A DNA stretch of 64,000 nt from Qipengyuania vulgaris (GCF_009827325.1 NZ_WTYC01000002.1:124001-188000), one strand, 5' to 3'; positions 50,563 through 60,157 are shown, counted from the first letter of the stretch. Program-made: numbers and translations. The notes: generated by a model not told the origin, from the sequence alone.

Positions 50563-52065
50563 CTAAACACCCGGTCGCGGCAGGCGCAGCGTAACCATCA
50601 GACCGCCGAGATCCTCGCTTTCGCCAAGTTCGACGGTGCCCGCGTAGATTTCCGCGACGTCGCGCACGATCGCCAGTCCCAGTCCGGTGCCAGGCTTACC
50701 TGTATCGAGGCGAGCGCCGCGGTCGAAGATCCCCGCGCGCTGCGCTTCGGGAATGCCCGGCCCGTCATCCTCCACCCAGATGGTACACATCTTGCCGTGC
50801 GGTTCGGCATCCACGGTCACGAACACGCTTCCTCCACCGTATTTTGCCGCATTCTCGATGAGATTGCCGAGGATTTCGTCGAGATCCTGCCGTTCGATGG
50901 CGACGGCGGCCTGTCGATTTCCGTCCAGATCGAAACGCGTATCCTCGTAAATCCGCGTTACGGCGCGCAATACGCTTTGTACGCTGGGCCATACCTCTGC
51001 ACGGGCATGTCCCGATGCGCGGCGTCCGACCGCCCTCGCCCGTGCGAGATGGTGTTCGACGTGGCGCTGCATCGTCTTCGTCTCACGGCAGACGAGATCC
51101 GAAAGCCTGGGATCATGGGCGGTCGCCGCATTGGTGAGTACGGTCAGCGGAGTCTTCAGGGCATGGGCAAGGTTGCCGGCATGTGTCCGGGCCTCTTCGG
51201 CCTGCTTTTCGCTATGGGCGAGAAGCGCGTTGATTTCTTCGACCAGTGGCTCAACTTCGAGCGGTAGCGGATCGTCGATCCGGTTGGCCCCGGCCGAGCG
51301 CATCGACTGGATCGCAGCGCGTACGCGGCGAAGCGGAGACAGGCCGTAATAGCTTTGCAGAACTGCCATGATCAGCAGTCCAAGGCCGAGAGCCGCGAAG
51401 CTCCAGACCAGGATCGAACGAATGCGCGAAATCTGGAAGTCGAGTTCTTCCCTCGCCGAGGCTACGGTAAAGGTCCACTGCGTCTCGCTGTCGGGCAGGA
51501 TGATACTCCGCTCGACCACACGCAGCGGCTCGTCCGGGAACTGGTTGCTGTCGTAAAAATGCGGCTCATCGTCCACGTGATCGCCTTCGACCTCCAGCGT
51601 CCGGTCCCAAAGGCTGCGGCTGGGATAGGGATCCTTGCCGGGGCCGGTGATCTGCCAGTACACGCCGCTGTTCACCTCGAGAAACCGCTGGTCACCAAGC
51701 GAGCGATAAAAACGGACGTCGCCCCAATCGTCGACCTCTGCGGAAGCGATCAGGGCGGTCAGGACATATTCCAGCTGATCGTCGAAATTGCTCTGGACCT
51801 GGCTGGTCAGCGCCCTCTCGAGCGCAAACCCTCCGCCGAGAAGCAGGACGGAAATCCAGATCGCCGCAATCGCCATCATGCGTGCGGCCAAGCTTCGCCT
51901 TGGTGCAAGCGGAGTGCCGATCGTCACCGGATCGGCATCGACGGCGCTAGCAGGCGCAGACGCACCTCCGGTCGGGGAACCCGACGCCGGATGCGCCTCG
52001 CCTATGTCCTTTTCAGGATGCGCGCGGCTGTTCGGCGGGGTCGTCGAGGCTGTAACCGAGTCCAC
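50563..52065 (-). CDS. Sensor histidine kinase (PhoQ-like)
   Basis: 500 residues. A cytoplasmic N-terminal extension, a membrane helix (about 65-85), a periplasmic sensor of about 130 residues, a second helix (about 220-240), HAMP, then the HisKA segment with phosphoacceptor His in AGNLAHALKTPLTVL. The ATPase has the N box LIENAAKYGGG, G1 DDGPGIPEAQRAGIFDRG and G2 GTGLGLAIVRDVAEIYAG. The HALKTP box is of the PhoQ-type. Its start overlaps the response regulator by 53 bases, so the two are coupled. The N-terminal Pro/Ala-rich 60 residues may include an over-early start. Confidence 0.92.
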   Translation of the reverse strand: MDSVTASTTPPNSRAHPEKDIGEAHPASGSPTGGASAPASAVDADPVTIGTPLAPRRSLAARMMAIAAIWISVLLLGGGFALERALTSQVQSNFDDQLEYVLTALIASAEVDDWGDVRFYRSLGDQRFLEVNSGVYWQITGPGKDPYPSRSLWDRTLEVEGDHVDDEPHFYDSNQFPDEPLRVVERSIILPDSETQWTFTVASAREELDFQISRIRSILVWSFAALGLGLLIMAVLQSYYGLSPLRRVRAAIQSMRSAGANRIDDPLPLEVEPLVEEINALLAHSEKQAEEARTHAGNLAHALKTPLTVLTNAATAHDPRLSDLVCRETKTMQRHVEHHLARARAVGRRASGHARAEVWPSVQSVLRAVTRIYEDTRFDLDGNRQAAVAIERQDLDEILGNLIENAAKYGGGSVFVTVDAEPHGKMCTIWVEDDGPGIPEAQRAGIFDRGARLDTGKPGTGLGLAIVRDVAEIYAGTVELGESEDLGGLMVTLRLPRPGV

Positions 52066-52693
52066 GGATCGTTGTGATTACCTCTGCACCCAGCTTCTTG
52101 CGGATGCGTGTGACGAAGACCTCGATCGTGTTCGAATCGCGGTCGAAATCCTGATCGTAGATGTGTTCGATCAGTTCGGTACGGCTGACCACCTTGCCCT
52201 TGTGGTGCATGAGGTAGGACAGCAGCTTGTATTCCTGTGCAGTCAGCTTGACCGGCTCGCCCTTCAGCGTGACGCGGCCAGAACGCGTATCGAGCCGTAC
52301 ATCGCCCGCAGTCAGTTCGCTGGAGGTGTTGCCCGAGGCGCGGCGGATCAGCGCGCGCAAGCGGGCGATGAGCTCCTCGGTCTGGAATGGCTTGGCAAGA
52401 TAATCGTCCGCGCCGGCATCGAGGCCCGCGACCTTGTCCGACCAGCTGTCGCGAGCGGTGAGCACCAGCACGGGGAACTTGCGCCCTTCTTTCCGCCACA
52501 TGCCGAGCACGGTGAGACCATCGATCTCGGGCAGGCCGAGATCGAGAATGACGGCGTCGTAATCTTCCGTCGAACCGAGGAAGTGTCCATCCTCGCCATC
52601 GGTCGAAAGATCGATCGCATAGCCGTTCTGTTCGAGTGTAGTCTTGAGCTGCAGACCGAGCGTGGGCTCGTCTTCGACGATCAGGATTCTCAT
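52013..52693 (-). CDS. OmpR-family response regulator (PhoP-like)
   Basis: 226 residues. The receiver has VEDEPTLGLQL (acidic pocket), phosphoacceptor Asp in AVILDLGLPEIDG, Thr in VLVLTARDS and Lys in LAKPFQTEELIA. The winged-helix DNA-binding domain reads LTAQEYKLLSYLMHHKGKVV and then NTIEVFVTRIRKKLGAEVIT. It forms an operon with the histidine kinase that follows and is preceded by a PepSY-type gene 87 bases upstream, suggesting a common transcript, as with other PhoPQ-like systems. Confidence 0.95.
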   Translation of the reverse strand: MRILIVEDEPTLGLQLKTTLEQNGYAIDLSTDGEDGHFLGSTEDYDAVILDLGLPEIDGLTVLGMWRKEGRKFPVLVLTARDSWSDKVAGLDAGADDYLAKPFQTEELIARLRALIRRASGNTSSELTAGDVRLDTRSGRVTLKGEPVKLTAQEYKLLSYLMHHKGKVVSRTELIEHIYDQDFDRDSNTIEVFVTRIRKKLGAEVITTIRGLGYSLDDPAEQPRAS

Positions 52694-52780
52694 GAATTTC
52701 CGTCCTCGCTAATAATCTTGCGCGTGTTGTTCATGTAGATGAACGCGTCAAGATGAACGAGGTTTCTGATTGCGAAATAC

Positions 52781-53086
52781 TCAGCGGCTGCGGCGCAGGA
52801 TCCGGCCGGTGCGTGCGTCGACATCGACATAAAGCACGCGCCCGTCGCGAATGAACTTGAGGCGGTAAGCCATGGCCGTCGAATCGTAATCGAAGCCCAG
52901 ATATTCCGCATTCTTCATCATCGGCAGGATGCGGTTCTCGATCTCGCGAGCGCGCAGGATATTGCCTGCGCGCATTTCCTTGCGCGCTTCGCCCTGGTCG
53001 GAACGACGCTGCGCTTCCGCCGGGGTGGCAGTAAGCGGCCCGGCGATGAGGCCGAAGGCGAGCAAGGATGCGAGGATCGGTTTCAT
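52781..53086 (-). CDS. Periplasmic PepSY-like small protein
   Basis: 101 residues. MKPILASLLAFGLIAGPLTA is a signal peptide, cleaved near AEAQ. The mature part is basic, and YRLKFIRDGRVLYVDVDARTGRILRR is a PepSY-like strand ending (G-R-V-x-x-V-D-x-x-T-G-x-I). Such proteins often precede two-component genes and may modulate the sensor; inference. It is the first gene before the response regulator on the same strand. Confidence 0.8.
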   Translation of the reverse strand: MKPILASLLAFGLIAGPLTATPAEAQRRSDQGEARKEMRAGNILRAREIENRILPMMKNAEYLGFDYDSTAMAYRLKFIRDGRVLYVDVDARTGRILRRSR

Positions 53087-53148
53087 GATGGCTGTGTGCC
53101 TATCGGCGGAGCATTGAACAAGGTGTGAATACCCTTGTTCACACCGGT

Positions 53149-53868
53149 TCAGCGGGTCATCTCGTATTTCACGGTGACGCTGATGCCCGTGCTGACGAGG
53201 CCCGGTTCGACCGGTGCGGATTCGGCCTTGTCCATCATGCGGCTGGCAGTGACCACGATTGGCTGCGGACCTGAACGGCCCTGTATGGATTCGTTGATCT
53301 CCAGCAGACGGATGTTCGAGTAGCCTGCCATCGAGGCGTATTCACGCGCCTGTGCTTCGGCTCTCTGCATCGCGGCACGGCGGGCCGAAGCCTTGGCGGC
53401 CTCGTCATCTTCGAGACTGAACTGCGGACCATTGAGGTCGGTCGCCCCTGCCGCGACCAGCGCGTCCAGCACTTCGCCCGTTTCCTCAATCTCGCGCAGC
53501 TTGACCGTGACGCGGTTGCTGGCCTGATACCCGCGGAACACCTGTTCCTGGCGCTGCTGGTCGTAATCGTAGCGCGCGTTGAGGTTGATGCTGCTGGTCT
53601 GGATATCGCGCTCAGCAACACCCAGCGACTTGATGCGGTCGATCACCGCGCGCATCGCCTGCGAGTTCTGACGCAGCGCCTCGACGGCAGTCGGTGCGTT
53701 GGTCGTCACCCCGGCGCCCACCGTCACGATGTCCGGCTCGGCCTCCACTTCTTCCATCACGGTCAGTTCCACCACGGGGCCGGAAGACGCGATCTGTACT
53801 TCGGCGGCATGGGCGCTCATCGGAAGGGCGGCAGTAAGCATCAGGGCTGGAACGGCATAACGCGTCAT
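53149..53868 (-). CDS. SIMPL-domain (DUF541) periplasmic protein
   Basis: 239 residues from the ATG at 53868, eight bases after GGAG; a TTG two codons earlier is less likely. Signal peptide MTRYAVPALMLTAALPMSAH. The SIMPL domain shows VEAEPDIVTVGAGVTTNAPT, then QTSSINLNARYDYDQQ, the middle VTVKLREIEETGEVLDALVA and the family ending VSTGISVTVKYEM. Members form oligomeric periplasmic assemblies with roles in stress. Followed by a small hairpin at 53122-53145. Confidence 0.9.
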   Translation of the reverse strand: MTRYAVPALMLTAALPMSAHAAEVQIASSGPVVELTVMEEVEAEPDIVTVGAGVTTNAPTAVEALRQNSQAMRAVIDRIKSLGVAERDIQTSSINLNARYDYDQQRQEQVFRGYQASNRVTVKLREIEETGEVLDALVAAGATDLNGPQFSLEDDEAAKASARRAAMQRAEAQAREYASMAGYSNIRLLEINESIQGRSGPQPIVVTASRMMDKAESAPVEPGLVSTGISVTVKYEMTR

Positions 53869-54000
53869 GGGCAAATCTCCTTTTTGTCGAGCGGTATGTC
53901 CGCTTTGCAGCTTTACGCACGGCTGAACAAAGCCGTTCCGCTAAATACTTTGCCGGAAAGGAAATTGGTCGCTAGCCAGCGGCTGAGCAGGGGAAGAGTA

Positions 54001-55563
54001 GTGATCAGATTACCGAAATTCACGGCCATCATCTTTGCGGCATTGGCAAGCGTACAGGTTGCAGCCCAGCCGATGGAGCGGGTTCCGGATCGGAGTGAAG
54101 GCGAAGGCCCCTTCCCCGTGCTGATCATTTCGGGCGCCAACATGATCGAAGGTTCGGGCGCGCCCCCGACCGGTCCGGTGGATATCGTGGTGGAGGGTAA
54201 TCGCATCACCGCCATCCACGGCGGCAGCGCACCCGACGAAGTTCGCGCAAGGGCCGGAAGGATTGTCGATGCGCAGGGCATGACCGTCCTTCCCGGCTTC
54301 GTCGATACGCATGGACACAATGGCGACACCGGCAAGGCTTCGCAGCCTGCCTATGGCTACAAGTTGTGGCTCGCCCACGGGGTCACGAGCGTTCGCGGCC
54401 TCTCGTTTTACTGGGGGCCGGACCAGCCGGATCTTTCGGATACGCGCCGCAGCGCCGCCAACACCATCACCGCCCCGCGCCTGTTCCCCTATGCCGCAAT
54501 GGGCGACAAATGGGAGGGCGGCGCGATCGACAGCGAGGCGCAGGCACGTGCCTGGGTTCGCTGGGCGAAGGCGCAGGGATATTGGGGCATCAAGTTCTTC
54601 AACTCGCTCGAACCGGCCATCCTTGAAGCAGCACTGGACGAGGCCGAGCAGCAGGGCCTCGGCACGGTCGCGCATCTGGCGCAGCCCGGCGTCCAGCGCG
54701 TGAATGCGCGCAAGGCCGTCGAGCTCGGGATGGACGGCATCACCCATTTCTACGGCCATTTCGAAAGCCTGCTCGATAACAACGCCCTCCCCCGTTATCC
54801 GCAGGGCTATAACTACAGCGATGAACAATCGCGCTTCGGCTGGGTTGCACGGCTGGCCGATCAGGTGGTCGAGCCGGGCAGCGAGGAGTGGGACGAGTAT
54901 ATCGACTTCCTCGTGGAAAGCGACGTGACGCTGAGCCCGACGTTCAACATCTATTCCGCCAGCCGCGACGTCATGGCGGCCAAGAACCGCGATTGGCACG
55001 CACGTTACACGCTCCCAAGCCTGATGGATTTCTACGCACCCAGTGCAACCAATCACGGCAGCTATTACAAGGACTGGAGCACCGAGGACGAAGTCGCCTG
55101 GCGCAAGTTCTATCGCTACTGGTTCGATCTCACCGCCGAGTTCCATCGCCGCGGCGGACGCGTCACCGCGGGTAGCGATCCGGGCTATATCTACCAGACC
55201 TGGGGCTTTGCCTATATCGGCGAACTTGAAATGCTGCGCGAGGCAGGACTGTCGCCGCTGGAGGTCGTTCGCGCTGCCACCGTCGCAGGGGCCCGGGAAA
55301 TCTACGAACCGCGCGGAGAGGCGCCGCCCATGGGCACCATCCAGGTCGGCAAGCTGGCAGATCTGGTGATCGTCCCGGGTAATCCGCTCGACAATCTCAA
55401 GCTGCTCTACGGCACCGGTCATACGAGGCTGAATTACGACAGCGGAGAGATCGAGCAGGTCGGGGGCGTTCGCTGGACCATCAAGGACGGCATCGTCTAC
55501 GACGCGCCAGCTTTGCTCGAAGATGTGGCGCAGATGGTGGAAGCACAAAAAGCGGCGCGCTAA
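54001..55563 (+). CDS. Secreted amidohydrolase family protein
   Basis: 520 residues from a GTG at 54001, preceded by GGGGAAGAG; this start gives the signal peptide MIRLPKFTAIIFAALASVQV. The metal-dependent amidohydrolase fold is shown by GMTVLPGFVDTHGHNGDTG (H-x-H), a Lys in ILGIKFFNSL-like position (YWGIKFFNSL), later histidines in TVAHLAQPG and ITHFYGHFES, and the Asp in VTAGSDPGYI. The C-terminal segment LVIVPGNPLDN is typical of imidazolonepropionase-like enzymes. Substrate unknown. Convergent with nothing; the ABC-F gene follows after 42 bases. Confidence 0.9.
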   Translation: MIRLPKFTAIIFAALASVQVAAQPMERVPDRSEGEGPFPVLIISGANMIEGSGAPPTGPVDIVVEGNRITAIHGGSAPDEVRARAGRIVDAQGMTVLPGFVDTHGHNGDTGKASQPAYGYKLWLAHGVTSVRGLSFYWGPDQPDLSDTRRSAANTITAPRLFPYAAMGDKWEGGAIDSEAQARAWVRWAKAQGYWGIKFFNSLEPAILEAALDEAEQQGLGTVAHLAQPGVQRVNARKAVELGMDGITHFYGHFESLLDNNALPRYPQGYNYSDEQSRFGWVARLADQVVEPGSEEWDEYIDFLVESDVTLSPTFNIYSASRDVMAAKNRDWHARYTLPSLMDFYAPSATNHGSYYKDWSTEDEVAWRKFYRYWFDLTAEFHRRGGRVTAGSDPGYIYQTWGFAYIGELEMLREAGLSPLEVVRAATVAGAREIYEPRGEAPPMGTIQVGKLADLVIVPGNPLDNLKLLYGTGHTRLNYDSGEIEQVGGVRWTIKDGIVYDAPALLEDVAQMVEAQKAAR

Positions 55564-55605
55564 CCGCTTGCAGCATGGGGACAGCGCGACTACCTCGCGC
55601 CCCCT

Positions 55606-57411
55606 ATGGCACAGCCCCCTATCCTCAGCCTCGAAGGCATGGGCCTGCAGCAGGGCGGCAAATGGCTGTTCGGCGGGCCCGACCACGCGCCGCTCGACCT
55701 GCACATCGGCCCTCGTGACCGCCTGGCACTGATCGGCCGCAATGGCGTCGGCAAGACAACGCTGTTCCGCATGATCGACGGGCAGATCGAAACCGATGCG
55801 GGCGCCCGCAAGATCAAGCCGCACGCGAAGATAGTCCTGCTCGAACAGGACCCGGACCTCTCCGGCCACGCCACCTTGATGGACTGGGCGCTGGACGGCA
55901 CCCACGCGCCGGAGGAATTCGAGGTTGAAGCCATTGCGGGACAGCTTGGCATCGACATGAGCCGCGAAACGAGCGGTGCCAGCGGGGGCGAAAGGCGCCG
56001 CGCCGCCATTGCACGCGCACTGGCGCAGGACCCCGATCTCCTGTTGATGGACGAGCCGACCAACCACCTCGACCTCGGCGCGATCGACTGGCTCGAAAGC
56101 TGGCTCGACCGCTACAAGGGCGCTTTCGTGGTCATCAGCCACGACCGCACGTTCCTCAAGCGCCTGACGCGCGCGACCATCTGGCTCGACCGCGGCGAAC
56201 TGCGCCGCAAGGAAGTCGGCTTCGGCGGTTACGAGGCCTGGGAAGAGCAGGTCTATGCCGAGGAAGCCCGCGCGGCGGAAAAGCTGGACGCGAAACTCAA
56301 GCTCGAAGCGCACTGGCTCGAACGCGGTGTAACCGCGCGGCGCAAGCGCAATCAGGGGCGGCTCGAGAAGCTGTGGGAAATGCGCGCGCAGCGGGCGTCG
56401 ATGATCTCTGCTGGCGGAACCGCCAAGCTGAAGCTTGCGACGGAAGCGGAGTTCAAGTCCAAGTCGGTCATCACCGCGGACAAGATCACCAAGGCTTACG
56501 GTAATCGCACCATCATCAAGCCCTTCTCCCTACGCATCCAGCGCGGCGACCGGATCGGCATCGTGGGTGCGAACGGCGCCGGCAAGACAACGCTGCTCAA
56601 GATGCTCACCGGCGAGCTGGAACCCGACAGCGGCACGGTGGACATTGCCAAAACGCTGACCGGCGTGATGATCGACCAGCAGCGGCAAATGCTCACGGCC
56701 GACAAGACCGTGCGGCAGGTGCTGGCCGAAGGCGGCGACTGGATCGATGTTCGCGGGGTGCGCAAGCACGTGCAGGGGTATCTGAAGGAATTCCTGTTCG
56801 ACCCCAAGATCGTCGACATGAACGTGTCGGTGCTGTCGGGCGGCGAACGGTCGCGCCTGCTGCTGGCGCGCGAGTTCGCGAAGGCATCCAACCTCCTCGT
56901 CCTCGACGAGCCGACCAACGACCTCGATCTCGAAACGCTTGACCTGTTGCAGGAAGTCATCGCCGATTACGAAGGCACCGTTCTGATCGTCAGCCACGAC
57001 CGCGACTTCCTCGACCGTACCGTGACCATCACGCTGGGCCTCGATGGCACCGGCAATGTCGACGTGGTCGCAGGCGGCTATGAAGACTGGCAGGCGAAGC
57101 GGCGGCAACCAGTCGCTGGCAAGACGAGAGCGGACAAGGCAGGGGACAAGCCCGCACCCCCGCCTCCGCCGTCAAAGCCAACCAAGCTGTCCTACAAGGA
57201 CCAGCGCGATTACGAGCTTCTCCCGGCGCGCATCGAGGAGCTGGAAGCCGCGATTGCGCGCGGTGAGCAAATCCTCGCCGACCCAGATCTCTATACTTCC
57301 GATCCGCAACGCTTCGCCAATGTCTCGAAAGGCATCGAAAACGCCCGGACCGAAAAGGACGCTGCCGAAGAACGCTGGCTGCAACTGGCCGAGCAGGTCG
57401 AGGCACTTTGA
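55606..57411 (+). CDS. uup: ABC-F ATPase, Uup-like
   Basis: 601 residues with two ABC cassettes and no membrane segments. First Walker A IGRNGVGKTTLFRM and signature SGGERRRAAIARAL; linker with basic coiled coil and RKRNQGRLEKLWEM; second Walker A VGANGAGKTTLLKM and signature LSGGERSRLLLARE. The C terminus has a proline-rich hinge (PAPPPPPSKP) and a Uup-type coiled coil that binds DNA. Start MAQPPILSLEGMGLQQGGKW. It overlaps the next gene's TTG start. Uup-like proteins act in ribosome function and on branched DNA. Confidence 0.92.
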   Translation: MAQPPILSLEGMGLQQGGKWLFGGPDHAPLDLHIGPRDRLALIGRNGVGKTTLFRMIDGQIETDAGARKIKPHAKIVLLEQDPDLSGHATLMDWALDGTHAPEEFEVEAIAGQLGIDMSRETSGASGGERRRAAIARALAQDPDLLLMDEPTNHLDLGAIDWLESWLDRYKGAFVVISHDRTFLKRLTRATIWLDRGELRRKEVGFGGYEAWEEQVYAEEARAAEKLDAKLKLEAHWLERGVTARRKRNQGRLEKLWEMRAQRASMISAGGTAKLKLATEAEFKSKSVITADKITKAYGNRTIIKPFSLRIQRGDRIGIVGANGAGKTTLLKMLTGELEPDSGTVDIAKTLTGVMIDQQRQMLTADKTVRQVLAEGGDWIDVRGVRKHVQGYLKEFLFDPKIVDMNVSVLSGGERSRLLLAREFAKASNLLVLDEPTNDLDLETLDLLQEVIADYEGTVLIVSHDRDFLDRTVTITLGLDGTGNVDVVAGGYEDWQAKRRQPVAGKTRADKAGDKPAPPPPPSKPTKLSYKDQRDYELLPARIEELEAAIARGEQILADPDLYTSDPQRFANVSKGIENARTEKDAAEERWLQLAEQVEAL

Positions 57412-57989
57412 ATCACGAAGAACTCGCCCGGGAAATAGCGGGCTGCCGCGCCTGCACAGCCCACCTTCCCCACGGCGTTCGACCCGTTGCCAGCTTCTCC
57501 CCCACCGCGCGCCTGCTGATCATCGGCCAGGCCCCGGGGTCGAAAGTCCACGAAACCGGCATTCCCTGGGACGACAAGAGCGGCGACCGGCTGCGCGACT
57601 GGACGGGCCTCTCGAAGGTCCAGATGTACGATGCTGCGTGCGTTGCGCTGGTGCCGATGGGCTTCTGCTATCCCGGCAAGGCAAGCGGAGGGGACAAGCC
57701 GCCCCGCCCCGAATGTGCGCCGCAATGGCACCCGCGGGTGCTGGATGTTCTGCCCGATGAGCGGCTGACCTTGCTGGTTGGTACTTACGCGCAGGCGCAT
57801 TACCTGCCCGGTACGCGCAAGATGCCGATGACCGAACGCGTCCGGGCTTTTCGCGAATTCCTGCCGCGCTTCTTCCCCTTGCCTCACCCCGCCTGGCGAA
57901 GTGCGATCTGGATGAAACAGAACCCATGGTTCGAAGCGGAAGTCCTGCCGGTCCTGCGTGACGAGATCACTCGGATACTGGAGACATAA
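57408..57989 (+). CDS. Uracil-DNA glycosylase family protein
   Basis: 193 residues from a TTG at 57408 that overlaps the uup stop codon, so the genes are coupled. UDG-superfamily pattern: LLIIGQAPGSKVHETGIPWD, then DKSGDRLRDWTGLS, a middle substrate part VALVPMGFCYPGK and the closing motif LPHPAWRSAIWM. This matches the class of small UDG-like proteins in alphaproteobacteria (annotation uracil-DNA glycosylase family); the N-terminal CRAC could hold one end of an iron-sulfur cluster, but the other cysteines are few. Activity is not certain. Confidence 0.82.
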   Translation: MNHEELAREIAGCRACTAHLPHGVRPVASFSPTARLLIIGQAPGSKVHETGIPWDDKSGDRLRDWTGLSKVQMYDAACVALVPMGFCYPGKASGGDKPPRPECAPQWHPRVLDVLPDERLTLLVGTYAQAHYLPGTRKMPMTERVRAFREFLPRFFPLPHPAWRSAIWMKQNPWFEAEVLPVLRDEITRILET

Positions 57990-57994
57990 GCCTG

Positions 57995-58493
57995 TCAGGT
58001 TGACACAGTTGACACAGTTCTGGGCATCCATTCGATCCGGTAGAAATCGGCCACCCGGTCGAGCGCAAGCTTGAGAACAAGCTTGCCGCTACGCGCGGGC
58101 CAACCGAGATCCCTTTCGGCTTCGGGCAGCCCGTCGCAGGCGCAGACAACGCGCCACAGTATGTCATTCAGCCCCGCACCGGCTTCGGCCATCGCACCGT
58201 CGAACCGTGCCTTGGCGGATAGCTGGCGTTCCGTCGGCGTTAGGCCATCACCGCCGCCGCCGTCGACGCGCACCGGGTCCCAGCACATTGTTACCGATGG
58301 CGATAGCTGAGCGCGTTCGTAATCCGCCCTCAGCCGCTCGCCAGCGTCGAAGAGGCGATCGTCGAGGTGCCCGCGCGCATGCGAGAGGGGATTCGCCGAG
58401 GTTCACCGTGACGGTGCGCCTCTTTCCCCTGACCGAGTCACCACGCTTCGGCCCTACTTCCGTCAGTTCGCGTTCGACCAGTTTCCTGCGCAT
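57995..58493 (-). pseudogene. DUF6456 protein gene broken by a frameshift
   Basis: Two frames make one protein. From the ATG at 58493 the frame reads MRRKLVERELTEVGPKRGDS and continues to TVTVNLGESPL, then becomes nonsense. In another frame the sequence resumes RGHLDDRLFDAGERLRADYE, then WDPVRVDGGGG and on to GLNDILWRVVCACDGLPEAE, ending at 57995. The break lies between about 58386 and 58396. The missing piece fits loss of 8 bases in a conserved GWL stretch (from memory of homologues). A sequencing error is possible. It diverges from the regulator at 58586. Confidence 0.75.
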
Positions 58494-58585
58494 GCGTTCC
58501 CTCCAAATAATGCGGGCAAGCCTTGCGTTGAAGCGGTTCGTGTAGGAAAGACTAAATCACCGTTTTGGTTAGCAGGGAGTTGGAA

Positions 58586-59158
58586 GTGATCAACCGTATC
58601 CGCGATATCCGCAAGCAGAAGGGAATGACGCTGGCGGACCTTGCCGAGGCGTGCGACCCGCCGACCACGCCGCAGACGCTTGGCCGGCTGGAAACGGGCA
58701 TGCGCAATCTCTCGCTGAAATGGATGGAGCGGATCGGTGCGGCCCTCGGGGTCGAGCCGGAAATGCTCGTCCGCTCGGAAAAGGCAGGCCACCCGCAGGT
58801 GGTGGCGACGCTCGGGCAATCGGGGGCGGAAGCGCTCGGCATAACGCGGGATGCCATCCTCGCCACCGATCTGGGCGGAGACGGTGCGCTGGTGGTCATG
58901 ACAATCGATTATCCCCACGGGGAATATCGCCCGGGTGACCAGCTATGGCTTCGCCAGCTGGCACCGGAAGACTCCGCCCGCGCCGTCAATCGCGATGTGC
59001 TGGTGCCCAGAAAGGGCGGCCGCTTCGCCTTCGGCCGCCTGATCGACCGGCAGGGCAAACTGGTCGGCCTGCTGCCCCCCGGTCATGGGGAAAAGCAGCA
59101 GGTGGTGGACAGCCCTGCATGGATCGGCGTGGCCGAAATGCTGGTCCGCCGCCTTTGA
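58586..59158 (+). CDS. XRE-family regulator with S24/LexA-like C-terminal domain
   Basis: 190 residues from the GTG at 58586, six bases after AGGGAG. Helix-turn-helix in the first 60 residues: INRIRDIRKQKGMTLADLAE, then TTPQTLGRLETGMRNLSLKW. The C-terminal part (TIDYPHGEYRPGDQLWLRQL, then GGRFAFGRLIDRQGKLVGLL) has the strand order of the S24 peptidase fold, but I see no clear Ser-Lys dyad, so it may be a non-cleaving variant. Target genes unknown; the broken DUF6456 gene is divergent from it. Confidence 0.8.
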   Translation: MINRIRDIRKQKGMTLADLAEACDPPTTPQTLGRLETGMRNLSLKWMERIGAALGVEPEMLVRSEKAGHPQVVATLGQSGAEALGITRDAILATDLGGDGALVVMTIDYPHGEYRPGDQLWLRQLAPEDSARAVNRDVLVPRKGGRFAFGRLIDRQGKLVGLLPPGHGEKQQVVDSPAWIGVAEMLVRRL

Positions 59159-59179
59159 TTGCGGCGGCGGACATCAGCC

Positions 59180-60157
59180 TTACACTTCGCCGCGCAGCTT
59201 CTTTTCCTGCTTGTCGGCCACGGACTCCTCAGGGATGAAGCTGTTCGAATTGACACCCATCCACACGAGCAGCGGCGCGGACATGTAGACCGAGCTGTAG
59301 GTGCCGACGAAAATGCCCAGCGTGATGCCTGCAGTCAGGCCGAAGAGGCTGGCCGGACCGAAGAACAGCAGCGGGACCAGCGCGATCAAAAGCGTCAGCG
59401 AGGTCATCACTGTACGCGCTAGCGTCTCGTTTACCGAGAGGTCGAGCAGCTCCGGAAGCGGCATCTTGCGATACTTCTTCAGGTTCTCGCGGATGCGGTC
59501 GTAGATGACGATCGTATCGTTCAGCGAATAGCCGATAATGGCCAGGATCGCCGCGATGATCTGCAGGCTGAACTCTATCTGGAACAGCGCGAACATCCCC
59601 AAAGCCAGCGAAACGTCATGGAACAGGGCGAACAGGCCGCCAACGCCGAATTGCCATTCGAACCGGATCCAGATGTAAAGCGCCACGGCGAGCATTGCCG
59701 CCAGCAGAGCAAAAACGGCGTCCTCGCGGAATTCGCCCGATACCTTGCCGGAAACGTTGTCGTTACCGTCCAGCCGGAAATCGGGATAATTGCCCTGCAA
59801 TTCCGCCACTACCGTATTCGCAGCTTCCTGCGCGGCCTCGTTATTGGCCGACACGTCGTCGGGCAGGCGGACGCGGATCGAAACCTGATTGTCCTCGCCG
59901 AAGCGTTGGACCACCGGCGTACCGTAACCGAGACCTTCAATGTCCTCGCGGAGTTCGGCGACCGGCGCATCCGTCCGTTCGGTGAATGTCGCGCGCACTT
60001 CGAGACCACCGGCGAAATCCACGCCGTAATTGAGCCCCTTCGTCATCACGAGGGCCCAGCTCGCCGCGATCAGCAGGAGGCTGACGACGAAGAAAGGCAC
60101 GCGCCATTTCAGGAACTTGATGTTGGTATCGTCGGGGACGAGCTTGAGCAGTTTCAT
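59180..60157 (-). CDS. secF: Protein translocase subunit SecF
   Basis: 325 residues with six membrane helices. Conserved motifs: GLNYGVDFAGGLEVRA in the first periplasmic region, ALYIWIRFEWQFGVGGLFAL, then VIYDRIRENLKKYRKMPLPE and RTVMTSLTLLIALVPLLFFG. SecF works with SecD to pull exported proteins using the proton gradient. It follows secD by 12 bases on the same strand, in the order yajC-secD-secF. Confidence 0.96.
   Translation of the reverse strand: MKLLKLVPDDTNIKFLKWRVPFFVVSLLLIAASWALVMTKGLNYGVDFAGGLEVRATFTERTDAPVAELREDIEGLGYGTPVVQRFGEDNQVSIRVRLPDDVSANNEAAQEAANTVVAELQGNYPDFRLDGNDNVSGKVSGEFREDAVFALLAAMLAVALYIWIRFEWQFGVGGLFALFHDVSLALGMFALFQIEFSLQIIAAILAIIGYSLNDTIVIYDRIRENLKKYRKMPLPELLDLSVNETLARTVMTSLTLLIALVPLLFFGPASLFGLTAGITLGIFVGTYSSVYMSAPLLVWMGVNSNSFIPEESVADKQEKKLRGEV

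Noticed and set aside
53122-53145. Inverted repeat GGTGTGAA / TTCACACC after the SIMPL gene
   Set aside because: A short 8-bp stem without a U tract. It may be a terminator, but the support is too weak for a separate feature.
54010-56313. 767-codon open frame on the minus strand over the amidohydrolase and uup genes
   Set aside because: It lies antisense to two well-supported genes. In GC-rich DNA such long antisense frames arise from codon bias, and its protein has no known motif.
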